A DNA stretch of 64,000 nt from Actinoplanes subtropicus (GTDB taxonomy: Bacteria; Actinomycetota; Actinomycetes; Mycobacteriales; Micromonosporaceae), in assembly GCF_000721705.1 (NCBI RefSeq), contig NZ_JOJL01000031.1, positions 1 through 64,000 on the forward strand, written 5' to 3'. The notes below the pieces were generated by a model. The model was given only the letters and a program-made list of their open reading frames with translations, was not told where the DNA came from and ran no database searches. Positions 53,384 through 60,662 of this stretch are shown piece by piece; the first letter of the stretch is position 1, and the number at the start of each line of letters is the position of its first letter. Both the position numbers and the translations under genes were made by a program.

Positions 53384-53664
53384 CAGCGTTCCTTCCGGTG
53401 CAGCGGGAGCACCTTGGCGTCGTGGTCGTCTTCATCGGAAGACTGGGCGATGGCCGTGGGCTCGGCCTCCATGCGGCTCGCCTGGGCGATCAGCGAAGCG
53501 CGGTAGTGGCGCACCGAGTCGATGAACTCCGGCACGGATTCGGCGATGACGTACTTGGTGCCGTCCACCAGCGTGACGACCGTGTCGGGCGTGCACTCCA
53601 CACGCTCGACCAGGTCCGGGTTCAGGGCGAACACGGCACCGTTGATGCGGGTAACGAGGATCAC
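53383..53664 (-). CDS. flbD: FlbD family flagellar protein
   Basis: A 93-residue FlbD-type protein found beside motAB in many Gram-positive motility operons; its role is unclear. Core: MILVTRINGAVFALNPDLVE then VECTPDTVVTLVDGTKYVIA. The tail is polar. First gene of its operon. Confidence 0.88.
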   Translation of the reverse strand: MILVTRINGAVFALNPDLVERVECTPDTVVTLVDGTKYVIAESVPEFIDSVRHYRASLIAQASRMEAEPTAIAQSSDEDDHDAKVLPLHRKER

Positions 53665-53730
53665 TTACATCCGTCCTTGGGTGGTGGTGTGGTCCTGGGC
53701 TGGTGGGCCGTCCCTGGCCCGTCACTGAAA

Positions 53731-53759
53731 CCATCGACCGCTTGACAGTTGCGGATGAG
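53731..53759 (-). promoter_or_regulatory. FliA/WhiG-type promoter of flbD-motAB-fliL
   Basis: Minus strand: CTCA (53759-53756), 17 nt, GTCGATGG (53738-53731). One change from GCCGAT, shared with the cheA promoter. Confidence 0.6.
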
Positions 53760-53766
53760 ATCCGCC

Positions 53767-53784
53767 CGGTCGCCTTACGGGTGC
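53767..53784 (-). promoter_or_regulatory. TcrA-like direct repeat upstream of the flbD promoter
   Basis: Minus strand GCACCCG-TAAG-GCGACCG: 13 of 14 matches to GCA(A/C)CCG-n4-GCA(A/C)CCG, 11-bp period, ending 7 nt before the -35 as at flgB. Confidence 0.6.
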
Positions 53785-53824
53785 AGCCGATCGGTCAAAA
53801 GGCAGCGGCCGGACTGAATAACTA

Positions 53825-55129
53825 CTAACGCTTCATGCTGACGAGCTCCTGGAGGATCTCGTCGGAGGTGGTGATGACGCGGGAGTTGGCCTGGAAGCCG
53901 CGCTGCGCGATGACCAGGTTGGTGAACTCCTGGGCGAGGTCGACGTTCGACATCTCCAGGGCGCCGCTGATCACCTGGCCCATGCCGGCGCTGCCCGGCT
54001 GGCCGACCTGGGCGTAACCCGAGTTGACCGTTGAGCGGTACATCGAGTCGCCGGTCTTCTCGAGGCCGTTCACGTTCTTGAAGGTGGCCATCGCGACCTG
54101 CCCGAGGACCTCCTTCAGGCCGTTGCTGTAGACGCCGATGATCTGGCCGGTGTCCGAGACCGTGTACGACAGCGAGGTCAGCGCGCCGGCCGTCTGCCCG
54201 TCGGTGTCGAACACCCGGGCGTCGGAGAGACCGGAGAACGACGTGATGTCGGTGACGTCGACGTCGTACGGTCCGTCCGGCGCGGTGCCGATCCCGGTGA
54301 GCTTGGTGACCGCGGTCCCGGCGCCGTCGGTGGACTTGCCGTTCTCGAAATGCAGCGTCTGCTGGGTGCCGACGGCGATCGTCTGGCCGGGGTTGGCCGG
54401 GTCGTCCTTGCTGAAGTCCACGGTCCAGGTCGACGTGTTGGCGATGTTGTCGTTCGCCGTCCGGGTGAACTTCGCCAGGACCGTGTGGGTGGAGCCCTGC
54501 GGGTCGTACACCTTGACCGGGATGGTGGTGACGTAGTTGCCGGTGTTGGTGGCGCTCGGCCCGGAGTTCGTCGGGTTCAGCGGGTCCGGGACGTCGTCGC
54601 TGCTCAGGTTGCCCTTGAGCGTGATGGCCGAGGTTCCCTTGGGGGAGATAGTGGCGCCCAGCGGCATGATGATGTCGCCCGGCTTGCCCGCCGCGTTGAC
54701 CACGCCGTTGGCGGCCGTCCAGCCCTGCACCGCCTCGCCGGTCGCGGTGACCAGCTTGCCGTTCGCGTCGAACGAGAAGGAGCCGGCCCGGGTGTAGAGG
54801 TCCTCGTTACCGCTGCGGGCGATGAAGAAGCCGTCCCCCTGGATCATCATGTCGCCGGCCCGGCCGGTGGTCTCCTGGGAGCCCTGCGACCAGTTGGACA
54901 GGATGCCGGCGTTGCGCACACCGAGGCCGACCTGCGCCGGGTTCGTGCCGCCCTGACCGTTCTGCGGGGCGCCGGCCGCGCCGATCATCTGGCTGAGCGT
55001 GTCCTGGAACTGGACGACACTGGCCTTGTAGCCGACGGTGTTGACGTTCGCGATGTTGTTGCCGGTGACGTCCATCATCTGCTGGTGGGCGTGCAGGCCA
55101 CTGATGCCGGAGTAGAGAGAGCGCAGCAT
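53825..55129 (-). CDS. flgE: Flagellar hook protein FlgE
   Basis: Hook subunit, 434 residues. N-terminal signature LRSLYSGISGLHAHQQMMDV and TGNNIANVNTVGYKASVVQF. It has GDGFFIARSGNEDLYTRAGS and a C-terminal EMSNVDLAQEFTNLVIAQRG with FQANSRVITTSDEILQELVS. It is the only FlgE/F/G-type protein in the cluster. Confidence 0.95.
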   Translation of the reverse strand: MLRSLYSGISGLHAHQQMMDVTGNNIANVNTVGYKASVVQFQDTLSQMIGAAGAPQNGQGGTNPAQVGLGVRNAGILSNWSQGSQETTGRAGDMMIQGDGFFIARSGNEDLYTRAGSFSFDANGKLVTATGEAVQGWTAANGVVNAAGKPGDIIMPLGATISPKGTSAITLKGNLSSDDVPDPLNPTNSGPSATNTGNYVTTIPVKVYDPQGSTHTVLAKFTRTANDNIANTSTWTVDFSKDDPANPGQTIAVGTQQTLHFENGKSTDGAGTAVTKLTGIGTAPDGPYDVDVTDITSFSGLSDARVFDTDGQTAGALTSLSYTVSDTGQIIGVYSNGLKEVLGQVAMATFKNVNGLEKTGDSMYRSTVNSGYAQVGQPGSAGMGQVISGALEMSNVDLAQEFTNLVIAQRGFQANSRVITTSDEILQELVSMKR

Positions 55130-55163
55130 TTACTTGTTTCCTTCGCGGGTAGGGAACACGGTG

Positions 55164-55664
55164 TCAGGTGGTCGCGGGACCGGAAGCCGGCTTCACCGTC
55201 GTTGGCTTTTCCGACTGCGGGGCCGCCGGACCGGTCGAACCGGTCGCCGGGGCCGTCGAGAGGACTTCCATGACCTTGGACAGCTGCACATCCGTGTTCC
55301 CGATCCGAAGCATCGGTTCGCTGTCTCCGTTGAGCTTGGCGGCCGAGATGACACCCGACTGCTGAGCGCCGTTCTCGTCCATGTACGTCACGTTGTGACC
55401 GACCAAGCCGCTCACGCCGGTCAGGCGCTGCGACTTGAGCAGGTCGGCGATGTCGCCGAGCTTCTCGACCTGGGTGAACTGGGCGGTCTGCGCCAGGAAC
55501 TGGGTCGAGTCGGCCGGGTTGCTGGGGTCCTGGTACTTGAGCTGGGCCACGAGCAGCTTGAGAAAGGTGTCCTTGTCTCCGAGCTCCTTGGACTTGGCCT
55601 TGTCGCCCGAGACGGACGACGTCGGACCGGTGATTCCGGAAACTCCCGAGGTCGGCGAGGTCAT
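55164..55664 (-). CDS. flgD: Hook-capping protein FlgD
   Basis: Hook scaffold cap, 166 residues. Family core: DKDTFLKLLVAQLKYQDPSN and PADSTQFLAQTAQFTQVEKL, then GLVGHNVTYMDENG. AGGAG before the ATG; flgE follows after 34 nt. Confidence 0.95.
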   Translation of the reverse strand: MTSPTSGVSGITGPTSSVSGDKAKSKELGDKDTFLKLLVAQLKYQDPSNPADSTQFLAQTAQFTQVEKLGDIADLLKSQRLTGVSGLVGHNVTYMDENGAQQSGVISAAKLNGDSEPMLRIGNTDVQLSKVMEVLSTAPATGSTGPAAPQSEKPTTVKPASGPATT

Positions 55665-55697
55665 GACTTCTCCTGTCCGTTTGCTTGCTCGACCTAA

Positions 55698-55725
55698 GCT
55701 TCGACCGCACCCCGATTTTGCTTAG
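55698..55725 (-). promoter_or_regulatory. Possible FliA/WhiG-type promoter of flgD-flgE
   Basis: Minus strand: CTAA (55725-55722), 16 nt, GTCGAAGC (55705-55698). Two changes from the best motility promoters here, so less certain. Confidence 0.4.
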
Positions 55726-55777
55726 CCACAACCTTCCGACCGCCCCGCCCACCACCCACAAGCGGAACTGAAGACCC

Positions 55778-55810
55778 AAAAAAAGCGGGCCCGCCGTGAG
55801 GCGGACCCGC
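55778..55810 (-). terminator. Terminator of the che operon
   Basis: Minus strand: GCGGGTCCGCC, loop TCAC, GGCGGGCCCGC, then seven T. An 11-bp stem with one G-U pair; a textbook terminator after orf162. Confidence 0.92.
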
Positions 55811-55826
55811 GACGCGATGCGCTCGG

Positions 55827-56315
55827 TCAGGGCGCGAGGGACAGGCTGAACTTGCCCTTGCCGTACCGGTTGACCTCGACCTGCAGGTCGACCCGGCGGC
55901 CCAGCGCCATCAGGTTGGCCCGGGCGTCCGCCGGCAGCGGGTCGCCGGGGTAGACCACCTGGTAAAGCTTGATGTGCGGACCGCCCTCCCGGTTGAGCAG
56001 GCTGGTCAGCACGTTGCACAGCTCGAAGACGTTCTCGGCGAGATTCGGGAACAGCTGCTTCTCGTCGATGCTGTCCTCGGCCGCGCCGGCCGGGAGCAGG
56101 CCCAGTGCGGCGCCCGCGTTGGCGGCCAGCGGCAGATCCATGCCGAGTACGCCGTACACCTTCTGCGCGGTGTCGGTGAAAATCGCGACCGTGGCCGTCG
56201 GGATCTCCTCGGCGGAGATCGGATCGCCGGGGCTGACGGTCACTTCGCGGCCGAGCAGGTCCTCGAAGAGGTTGCGAACGGCCAGAGTGCCAGGAAGAAC
56301 CGAGACATCGGACAT
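55827..56315 (-). CDS. Che-operon protein orf162, distantly CheX/CheC-like
   Basis: A 162-residue protein not firmly recognised. It has a CheC/CheX-type helix with ExxN (NLAENVFELCNVLTSLL) and a proline 22 residues later, close to the ExxN-x22-P phosphatase pattern. The beta parts resemble the CheX fold only loosely (TATVAIFTDTAQKVYGVLGM). It follows a cheY by 7 nt and ends the che operon. It may be a second CheY-P phosphatase or an inactive relative; this is inference. Confidence 0.65.
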   Translation of the reverse strand: MSDVSVLPGTLAVRNLFEDLLGREVTVSPGDPISAEEIPTATVAIFTDTAQKVYGVLGMDLPLAANAGAALGLLPAGAAEDSIDEKQLFPNLAENVFELCNVLTSLLNREGGPHIKLYQVVYPGDPLPADARANLMALGRRVDLQVEVNRYGKGKFSLSLAP

Positions 56316-56322
56316 GTCGTAA

Positions 56323-56685
56323 TCATCCCAAAATAGGAGCGAAGACCTCATCGAATCGCTCAGCCGAGAAGGGCTTGACGATGAAAAAGAGTGCGCCGGC
56401 GGCCTGAGCCTGGTCCTTCATCTCCGGCGTGCTCTCCGAGGTCACGAAACCGAACTTGACGTCACTGCCCGACGCGCGCAGTTGCCGCAGCACCTCGATG
56501 CCGGTCATCTCGGGCATGTTCCAGTCCGAGAGGACCAGATCCGGGTTCTCCGACTTGGCCATGTCGAACGCCTCGCGCCCGTTCGAGGCCTCGATCAGAT
56601 CGTGGTCACCGAAACCGGCCTGGCGCAGGGTGCGCACCACGATCTGCCGCATCACGCGGCTGTCGTCGGCGATGAGTATCTTCAT
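56323..56685 (-). CDS. cheY: CheY-type response regulator (first copy)
   Basis: A 120-residue receiver. Acidic pair in KILIADDSRVMRQIVVRTLR, phospho-acceptor Asp in PDLVLSDWNMPEMTGIEVLR, Thr/Ser in FGFVTSESTPEMKDQAQAAG and Lys in FFIVKPFSAERF. It overlaps the cheX stop by 4 nt, so CheX and this CheY are made together. Confidence 0.93.
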   Translation of the reverse strand: MKILIADDSRVMRQIVVRTLRQAGFGDHDLIEASNGREAFDMAKSENPDLVLSDWNMPEMTGIEVLRQLRASGSDVKFGFVTSESTPEMKDQAQAAGALFFIVKPFSAERFDEVFAPILG

Positions 56686-57170
56686 GCGCCTTCCTCCTGG
56701 TTGTTGTCCGAGCTGCTGTGCCACATGGAAATGGACACGGGTTCGCCGTCCCAGATGCCGTAGACGCCGCTGATCCGCGTGGTGTTCGGGAACCGCGCGG
56801 ACGATTCGGGTGCCAGCACCACCTGGGGCAGGGAGAGAAAGGCGCCGGGCGGCAGCATCGCCTTCACGTTGCCGCCGACGATGTTCGCGAGTTCGCCCAG
56901 CACGTCCGTGAGGTCCTCCTGGCTGACCTCCTCGGCCTCCATCGCCAGGAAGGCGGCGGCGGCACGGCGGGCGGCCTCGGTGGAGGACGCGTACACGATG
57001 TGTCCGGTCCATGACCCGGTGATGGAGACCGAGGAGTGCACCTCGGAGGGCTGGTTCTCGTCGTACGTCGGGATCAGCGGGTTGATGCCCTCCGGATCCA
57101 GGTACGACTCCCAGACCTGTTCCACCATCTCGGCGAGGTCGTTCTCGTTGACCTCGACTTCGACGCTCAT
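56682..57170 (-). CDS. cheX: CheY-P phosphatase CheX
   Basis: Dephosphorylates CheY-P. The 162 residues carry the full signature: ExxN in LTDVLGELANIVGGNVKAML and the following PPGAFLSLPQVVLAPES. Earlier strands VSITGSWTGHIVYASSTEAA fit. It overlaps both neighbouring cheY genes. Confidence 0.92.
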   Translation of the reverse strand: MSVEVEVNENDLAEMVEQVWESYLDPEGINPLIPTYDENQPSEVHSSVSITGSWTGHIVYASSTEAARRAAAAFLAMEAEEVSQEDLTDVLGELANIVGGNVKAMLPPGAFLSLPQVVLAPESSARFPNTTRISGVYGIWDGEPVSISMWHSSSDNNQEEGA

Positions 57171-57562
57171 GAGTTCGCTCCGGTCGGGACGAGGCCCAGC
57201 AGGGCCAGTTTTTCGATCATGGCGCCCTCGGTGAAGGGCTTGATCACGTACTCGTGGGCGCCCGCGGCGAGCGCTCGCACGATCTGGCTCTGTTCGCTCT
57301 CGGTGGTGACCATGACCAGCGTCATCTCGCGCAGACGCGGGTCGGCCCGGACGTTCGTGACGAACTCGAGCCCGTTCATGTTGGGCATGTTCCAGTCGAT
57401 GAGGGCCAGATCCGGCACCTCGGTCATGTCGGCGAGCAGGTTGAGTGCCTCTTGGCCGTCGCCCGCCTCCACCGCGTCGAAGTTGAGCTTGGTGACAATG
57501 CGCTTGAGGATCATGCGCATCGCGCGGGAGTCGTCGATCACCATGGCGCGCATCTGCGTCAT
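57167..57562 (-). CDS. cheY: CheY-type response regulator (second copy)
   Basis: A 131-residue receiver. MRAMVIDDSRAMRMILKRIV, Asp in PDLALIDWNMPNMNGLEFVT, Thr in MTLVMVTTESEQSQIVRALA and Lys in YVIKPFTEGAMIE. It starts at ATG 57562 (overlapping cheR) or 57553, which has a better spaced AAGGGG. Only part of the sequence matches the first copy, so this is not a recent duplication. Confidence 0.93.
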   Translation of the reverse strand: MTQMRAMVIDDSRAMRMILKRIVTKLNFDAVEAGDGQEALNLLADMTEVPDLALIDWNMPNMNGLEFVTNVRADPRLREMTLVMVTTESEQSQIVRALAAGAHEYVIKPFTEGAMIEKLALLGLVPTGANS

Positions 57563-58404
57563 CCCCTTCTCGCGGCGCCTGCGGGCGCCCCAGTACGAAC
57601 TCGGTAGGCGGAGGTGCGGCCGGCGGCCACCCGCTCGTAGTTGTCGTCGATCCCGATGGTGGTCTCGGCCGCGCCGAGGAAGAGCCACCCGTCCGGGCGG
57701 AGCAGCTTGGCCACGTTCTGCAGCACCGTCCGCTTGGTCGCGACGTCGAAATAGATCAGGACGTTGCGCATGAACACGACGTCGAACGGCTGCATGGCCG
57801 GGAGCGGCGCGGTGAGGTTCATCAGCTTGAACGACACGTTCTTGCGCAGCTGCGGGGTGACCCGCCAGTGTGCGCCGGCCCGCTCGAAGTACTGCACCAG
57901 CTGGCTGGCCGGCAGACCGCGGTTGACCTCGACCTGGCTGTACTCGGCGGTCTCGGCCCGCTTCACCATCTCGGTGGAGATGTCGGTCCCGACGATCTCG
58001 TAGGACCACCCGGGCGGCAGCGCCTCCGAGAGCGTGATGGCGAGGCTGTACGCCTCCTGCCCGCTGGAGCTCGCGCCCGACCAGAACCGGACCTTGCGGG
58101 CGGCCGAGCGTGACTTGACCAGCTCGGGCAGGATCACGTCGGTGAGCGCCGCGAACGGCTCCCGGTCCCGGAACCACGAGGTCTCGTTGGTGGTCAGCGC
58201 GTCGATGATCTTGCGCTGATGCGCCGGGTTCGGCCGGCGCTGGAGCTCGGCCAGGAACTCGTTGACGTTGGCCGCGCCGACCGCCCGGGCGACCGGGATG
58301 AGCCGGGCCTCGACCAGGTACTCCTTGCCCGGCGCCAGGACGATCGAGGCCTCCTTCCGGACCAGCGTCGAGACGAAGGCGAATTCGGTCTGGGAAAGTG
58401 TCAT
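57559..58404 (-). CDS. cheR: Chemoreceptor methyltransferase CheR
   Basis: SAM-dependent methylation of receptor glutamates, 281 residues. TTNETSWFRDREPFAALTDV, SAM loop FWSGASSSGQEAYSLAITLS, IVGTDISTEMVKRAETAEYS and FDVVFMRNVLIYFDVATKRT. It overlaps cheB and the second cheY by four bases each. Confidence 0.95.
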   Translation of the reverse strand: MTLSQTEFAFVSTLVRKEASIVLAPGKEYLVEARLIPVARAVGAANVNEFLAELQRRPNPAHQRKIIDALTTNETSWFRDREPFAALTDVILPELVKSRSAARKVRFWSGASSSGQEAYSLAITLSEALPPGWSYEIVGTDISTEMVKRAETAEYSQVEVNRGLPASQLVQYFERAGAHWRVTPQLRKNVSFKLMNLTAPLPAMQPFDVVFMRNVLIYFDVATKRTVLQNVAKLLRPDGWLFLGAAETTIGIDDNYERVAAGRTSAYRVRTGAPAGAARRG

Positions 58405-59339
58405 CGCGCCACCGCCGCGGATCGGCCGGTCTTCACCCGGTTGACCAGAAAGGCCGCGATCCGGTCCAGCGGCAGGATCTCGTCCGCCAGGCCGGCGCTG
58501 ACCACGGCGCCCGGCATGCCCCAGACCACGGAGGTGGCCTCGTCCTGAGCCAGGATCTCGGCACCTGCGTCCCTCAGCACCTTCGCACCACCTCGTCCAT
58601 CTTGTCCCATTCCTGTCAGTACCGTGGCATACGCCGATGCCCCGTAGAGGGCCGCGACCGACCGGAACATCACGTCCACGGCCGGGCGGCAGGAGTTCTC
58701 CGGGGGCGCGCCGCTGAGCTGGGTCAGCGTCGCCGTGCCCCGGCGGTGCAGCACCAGGTGCGAGTCGCCGGGGGCGATGTACGCCCAGCCCGCGGTCAGC
58801 TCCATCCCGTCGGTGGCCTCGACCACGTGCAGCGGGGTGCTGCGGTCCAGCCGCTCGGCGAACATCCGGGTGAAGACCGGCGGCATGTGCTGAGTGATCA
58901 CGATCGGCACCGGCAGATCGGCCGGTATGCCGGTCAAGACCTTGGTGAGCGCGTCCGGGCCACCGGTGGACGAGCCGATCGCCAGGATGTCGACCTTGCC
59001 GCCGGGGGCGCGCTTGGCGCCGGCCCGGGGCGCGGCGGCCGGCGGACCGGCGGGCGGGGGACCCCGCCGGGCGGGGGCCGCGGGGGGCGGGGCCGGGGCC
59101 GCCGGCCGGGGCGGCGGCGGGCGGCGCGCCGGGGCCCCCCGGGGCGCGGCGATGCCGTCCATCTGCGGCATCTCGATGTCCATCGTGATCACGTCGGGCT
59201 TGAGCTGGTCGATCTTCGCCTGGGCCAGCAGTCCGTTCGATGCCGTGCCGACGACCTCGATGTTCTCGGCGCCGCCGAGGGCGTCGACGATGAGCCGACG
59301 GACCACCACGGAGTCGTCTACGACCAGGACCCGAATCAT
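58401..59339 (-). CDS. cheB: Methylesterase CheB with a truncated receiver domain
   Basis: Removes methyl groups from receptors, 312 residues. The receiver begins normally (MIRVLVVDDSVVVRRLIVDA; phospho-Asp 54 in VITMDIEMPQMDGI) but stops near residue 63. Residues 64-115 are Pro/Ala/Arg/Gly only, so the receiver's second half, with its Thr and Lys, is missing. The esterase is intact: catalytic Ser124 in ILAIGSSTGGPDALTKVL, His in PIVITQHMPPVFTRMFAERL and Asp in ATVLTGMGQDGRGGAKVLRD. The DNA at 59008-59152 is almost pure G+C, so a sequencing or assembly fault must be considered. Confidence 0.88.
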   Translation of the reverse strand: MIRVLVVDDSVVVRRLIVDALGGAENIEVVGTASNGLLAQAKIDQLKPDVITMDIEMPQMDGIAAPRGAPARRPPPPRPAAPAPPPAAPARRGPPPAGPPAAAPRAGAKRAPGGKVDILAIGSSTGGPDALTKVLTGIPADLPVPIVITQHMPPVFTRMFAERLDRSTPLHVVEATDGMELTAGWAYIAPGDSHLVLHRRGTATLTQLSGAPPENSCRPAVDVMFRSVAALYGASAYATVLTGMGQDGRGGAKVLRDAGAEILAQDEATSVVWGMPGAVVSAGLADEILPLDRIAAFLVNRVKTGRSAAVAR

Positions 59340-59352
59340 CCGACCACCCCCT

Positions 59353-60225
59353 TCACCCGAGCCACGCGGGGCCCAGTGCCGCCACGACCGGTGCGAGCAG
59401 CCGATGCGCGGTGGAGGTGTCCAACAGGTCACGGACCACCAGCGCCTGCACGGCACCGCTGAGCATGTTCCAGACGCCACCGGCCCGATCGGCCAGCGGA
59501 ATGTCGGCCGTGTCGACGGCCTGTACCAACAGCATCTGCGCCGCGGCGGCGGTGCGGACCCGTTCCGAGAGATACGCGGCCCAGGAAGCCGAATGGACGG
59601 CCGGAGACCAGCCGCCCGCGTTCCGTCGCGCGTCCTCCGCCGAGGACACCAGCCGGTTCAGGTCCGTCGACCGCAGCGAGCGGAGACGGTCCAGCAGGGC
59701 CGACACCGTGTAGTGGTGCGGGCCCAGGTCGATCGGCGCGCCGACCGGAAGCTTGCGCATGGCCGACACCCAGCCCGCACCGAGGCGCCGGCGGCTGTCG
59801 TCGTCCAGCACCTCACGCAGGTAGCTGCCCACCGCCGCGTCGCAGAGCAGGGCGGTGGCCGCGGCGGCCGTGTCGCTCTGTCGCGCCTCCCGGCCGGTGC
59901 CGGTCCAGGTCCACGACATGACGTCGTACCGCAGGCAGGTCAGCAGCGCGTCGACCGAGCCGATCGGGGCCCGCTCGACCAGCGCGAGGCTGCTCGCCGG
60001 GTCCTCCTTGGACATGCCCTTCAGCGACGGCATCCGGCGGGCCGCGCTCTCCACCTCGACCCACAGCGGGCCGCGGACACCCTCGTCCGGCAACCGCTCG
60101 GCGAGGATCGGCAGGTCGTCGGTCTGCAGGCGCAGACCGCGCAGCACCACCTCGGCCGTGGCCGACCCGCCGGCGAGGCGGGTCAGGTCGAAGCCGAGGA
60201 CCGGGGCGCTGACGAGGCTGTACAT
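59353..60225 (-). CDS. Unknown protein between cheW and cheB (orf290)
   Basis: A 290-residue protein not recognised. It is mostly helical, Ala/Leu/Arg/Asp-rich and soluble, without cysteines clustered as metal sites. Parts: FDLTRLAGGSATAEVVLRGL, SLKGMSKEDPASSLALVERA, LRYDVMSWTWTGTGREARQS and HHYTVSALLDRLRSLRSTDL. The ATG overlaps the cheW stop by one base (TGATG), so it is translated with CheW and belongs to the chemotaxis pathway by context. Confidence 0.8.
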   Translation of the reverse strand: MYSLVSAPVLGFDLTRLAGGSATAEVVLRGLRLQTDDLPILAERLPDEGVRGPLWVEVESAARRMPSLKGMSKEDPASSLALVERAPIGSVDALLTCLRYDVMSWTWTGTGREARQSDTAAAATALLCDAAVGSYLREVLDDDSRRRLGAGWVSAMRKLPVGAPIDLGPHHYTVSALLDRLRSLRSTDLNRLVSSAEDARRNAGGWSPAVHSASWAAYLSERVRTAAAAQMLLVQAVDTADIPLADRAGGVWNMLSGAVQALVVRDLLDTSTAHRLLAPVVAALGPAWLG

Positions 60226-60662
60226 CAGGTGGTGGCACGGGTGGTGTCGACGGCGGCGGTGACGTCGAGCGCGAGCATCAACCGCCCGTCCAGTTTGAAG
60301 GTGCCCACGACGAGTTCCCGGGTCGGCCCGCTGAGCGTGTCCGGCGGCGGTTCGAACCGCTCGTCGTCCAGGTCGACCACCTCGCCGATCTTGTCGACCA
60401 CCAGGCTGACCGGTTCGCCGTCGCCGCGCAGGATCACGTTCATCACCGGGCCCTCCAGCGCCTTGCGGACCATGCCCAGCTGGACCCGCAGGTCGACCGC
60501 GGCGATCACCTGGCCGCGCAGGTTGAACAGCCCGCCCACGGCCGGCGGCGCGAGCGGCACCGGGGTGTACTCGTTGTACGAGAGCACCTCCTGCACGGTG
60601 TGCACCTCGACGCCGAAGAGCTGACCGGCCACCTCGAAGGTGGCGAACTGTCGGCTCGCCAT
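60225..60662 (-). CDS. cheW: Chemotaxis coupling protein CheW
   Basis: Adaptor between receptors and CheA, 145 residues. FATFEVAGQLFGVEVHTVQE, VLSYNEYTPVPLAPPAVGGL, FNLRGQVIAAVDLRVQLGM and SLVVDKIGEVVDL. It starts directly after the cheA stop with no gap. Confidence 0.95.
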   Translation of the reverse strand: MASRQFATFEVAGQLFGVEVHTVQEVLSYNEYTPVPLAPPAVGGLFNLRGQVIAAVDLRVQLGMVRKALEGPVMNVILRGDGEPVSLVVDKIGEVVDLDDERFEPPPDTLSGPTRELVVGTFKLDGRLMLALDVTAAVDTTRATT

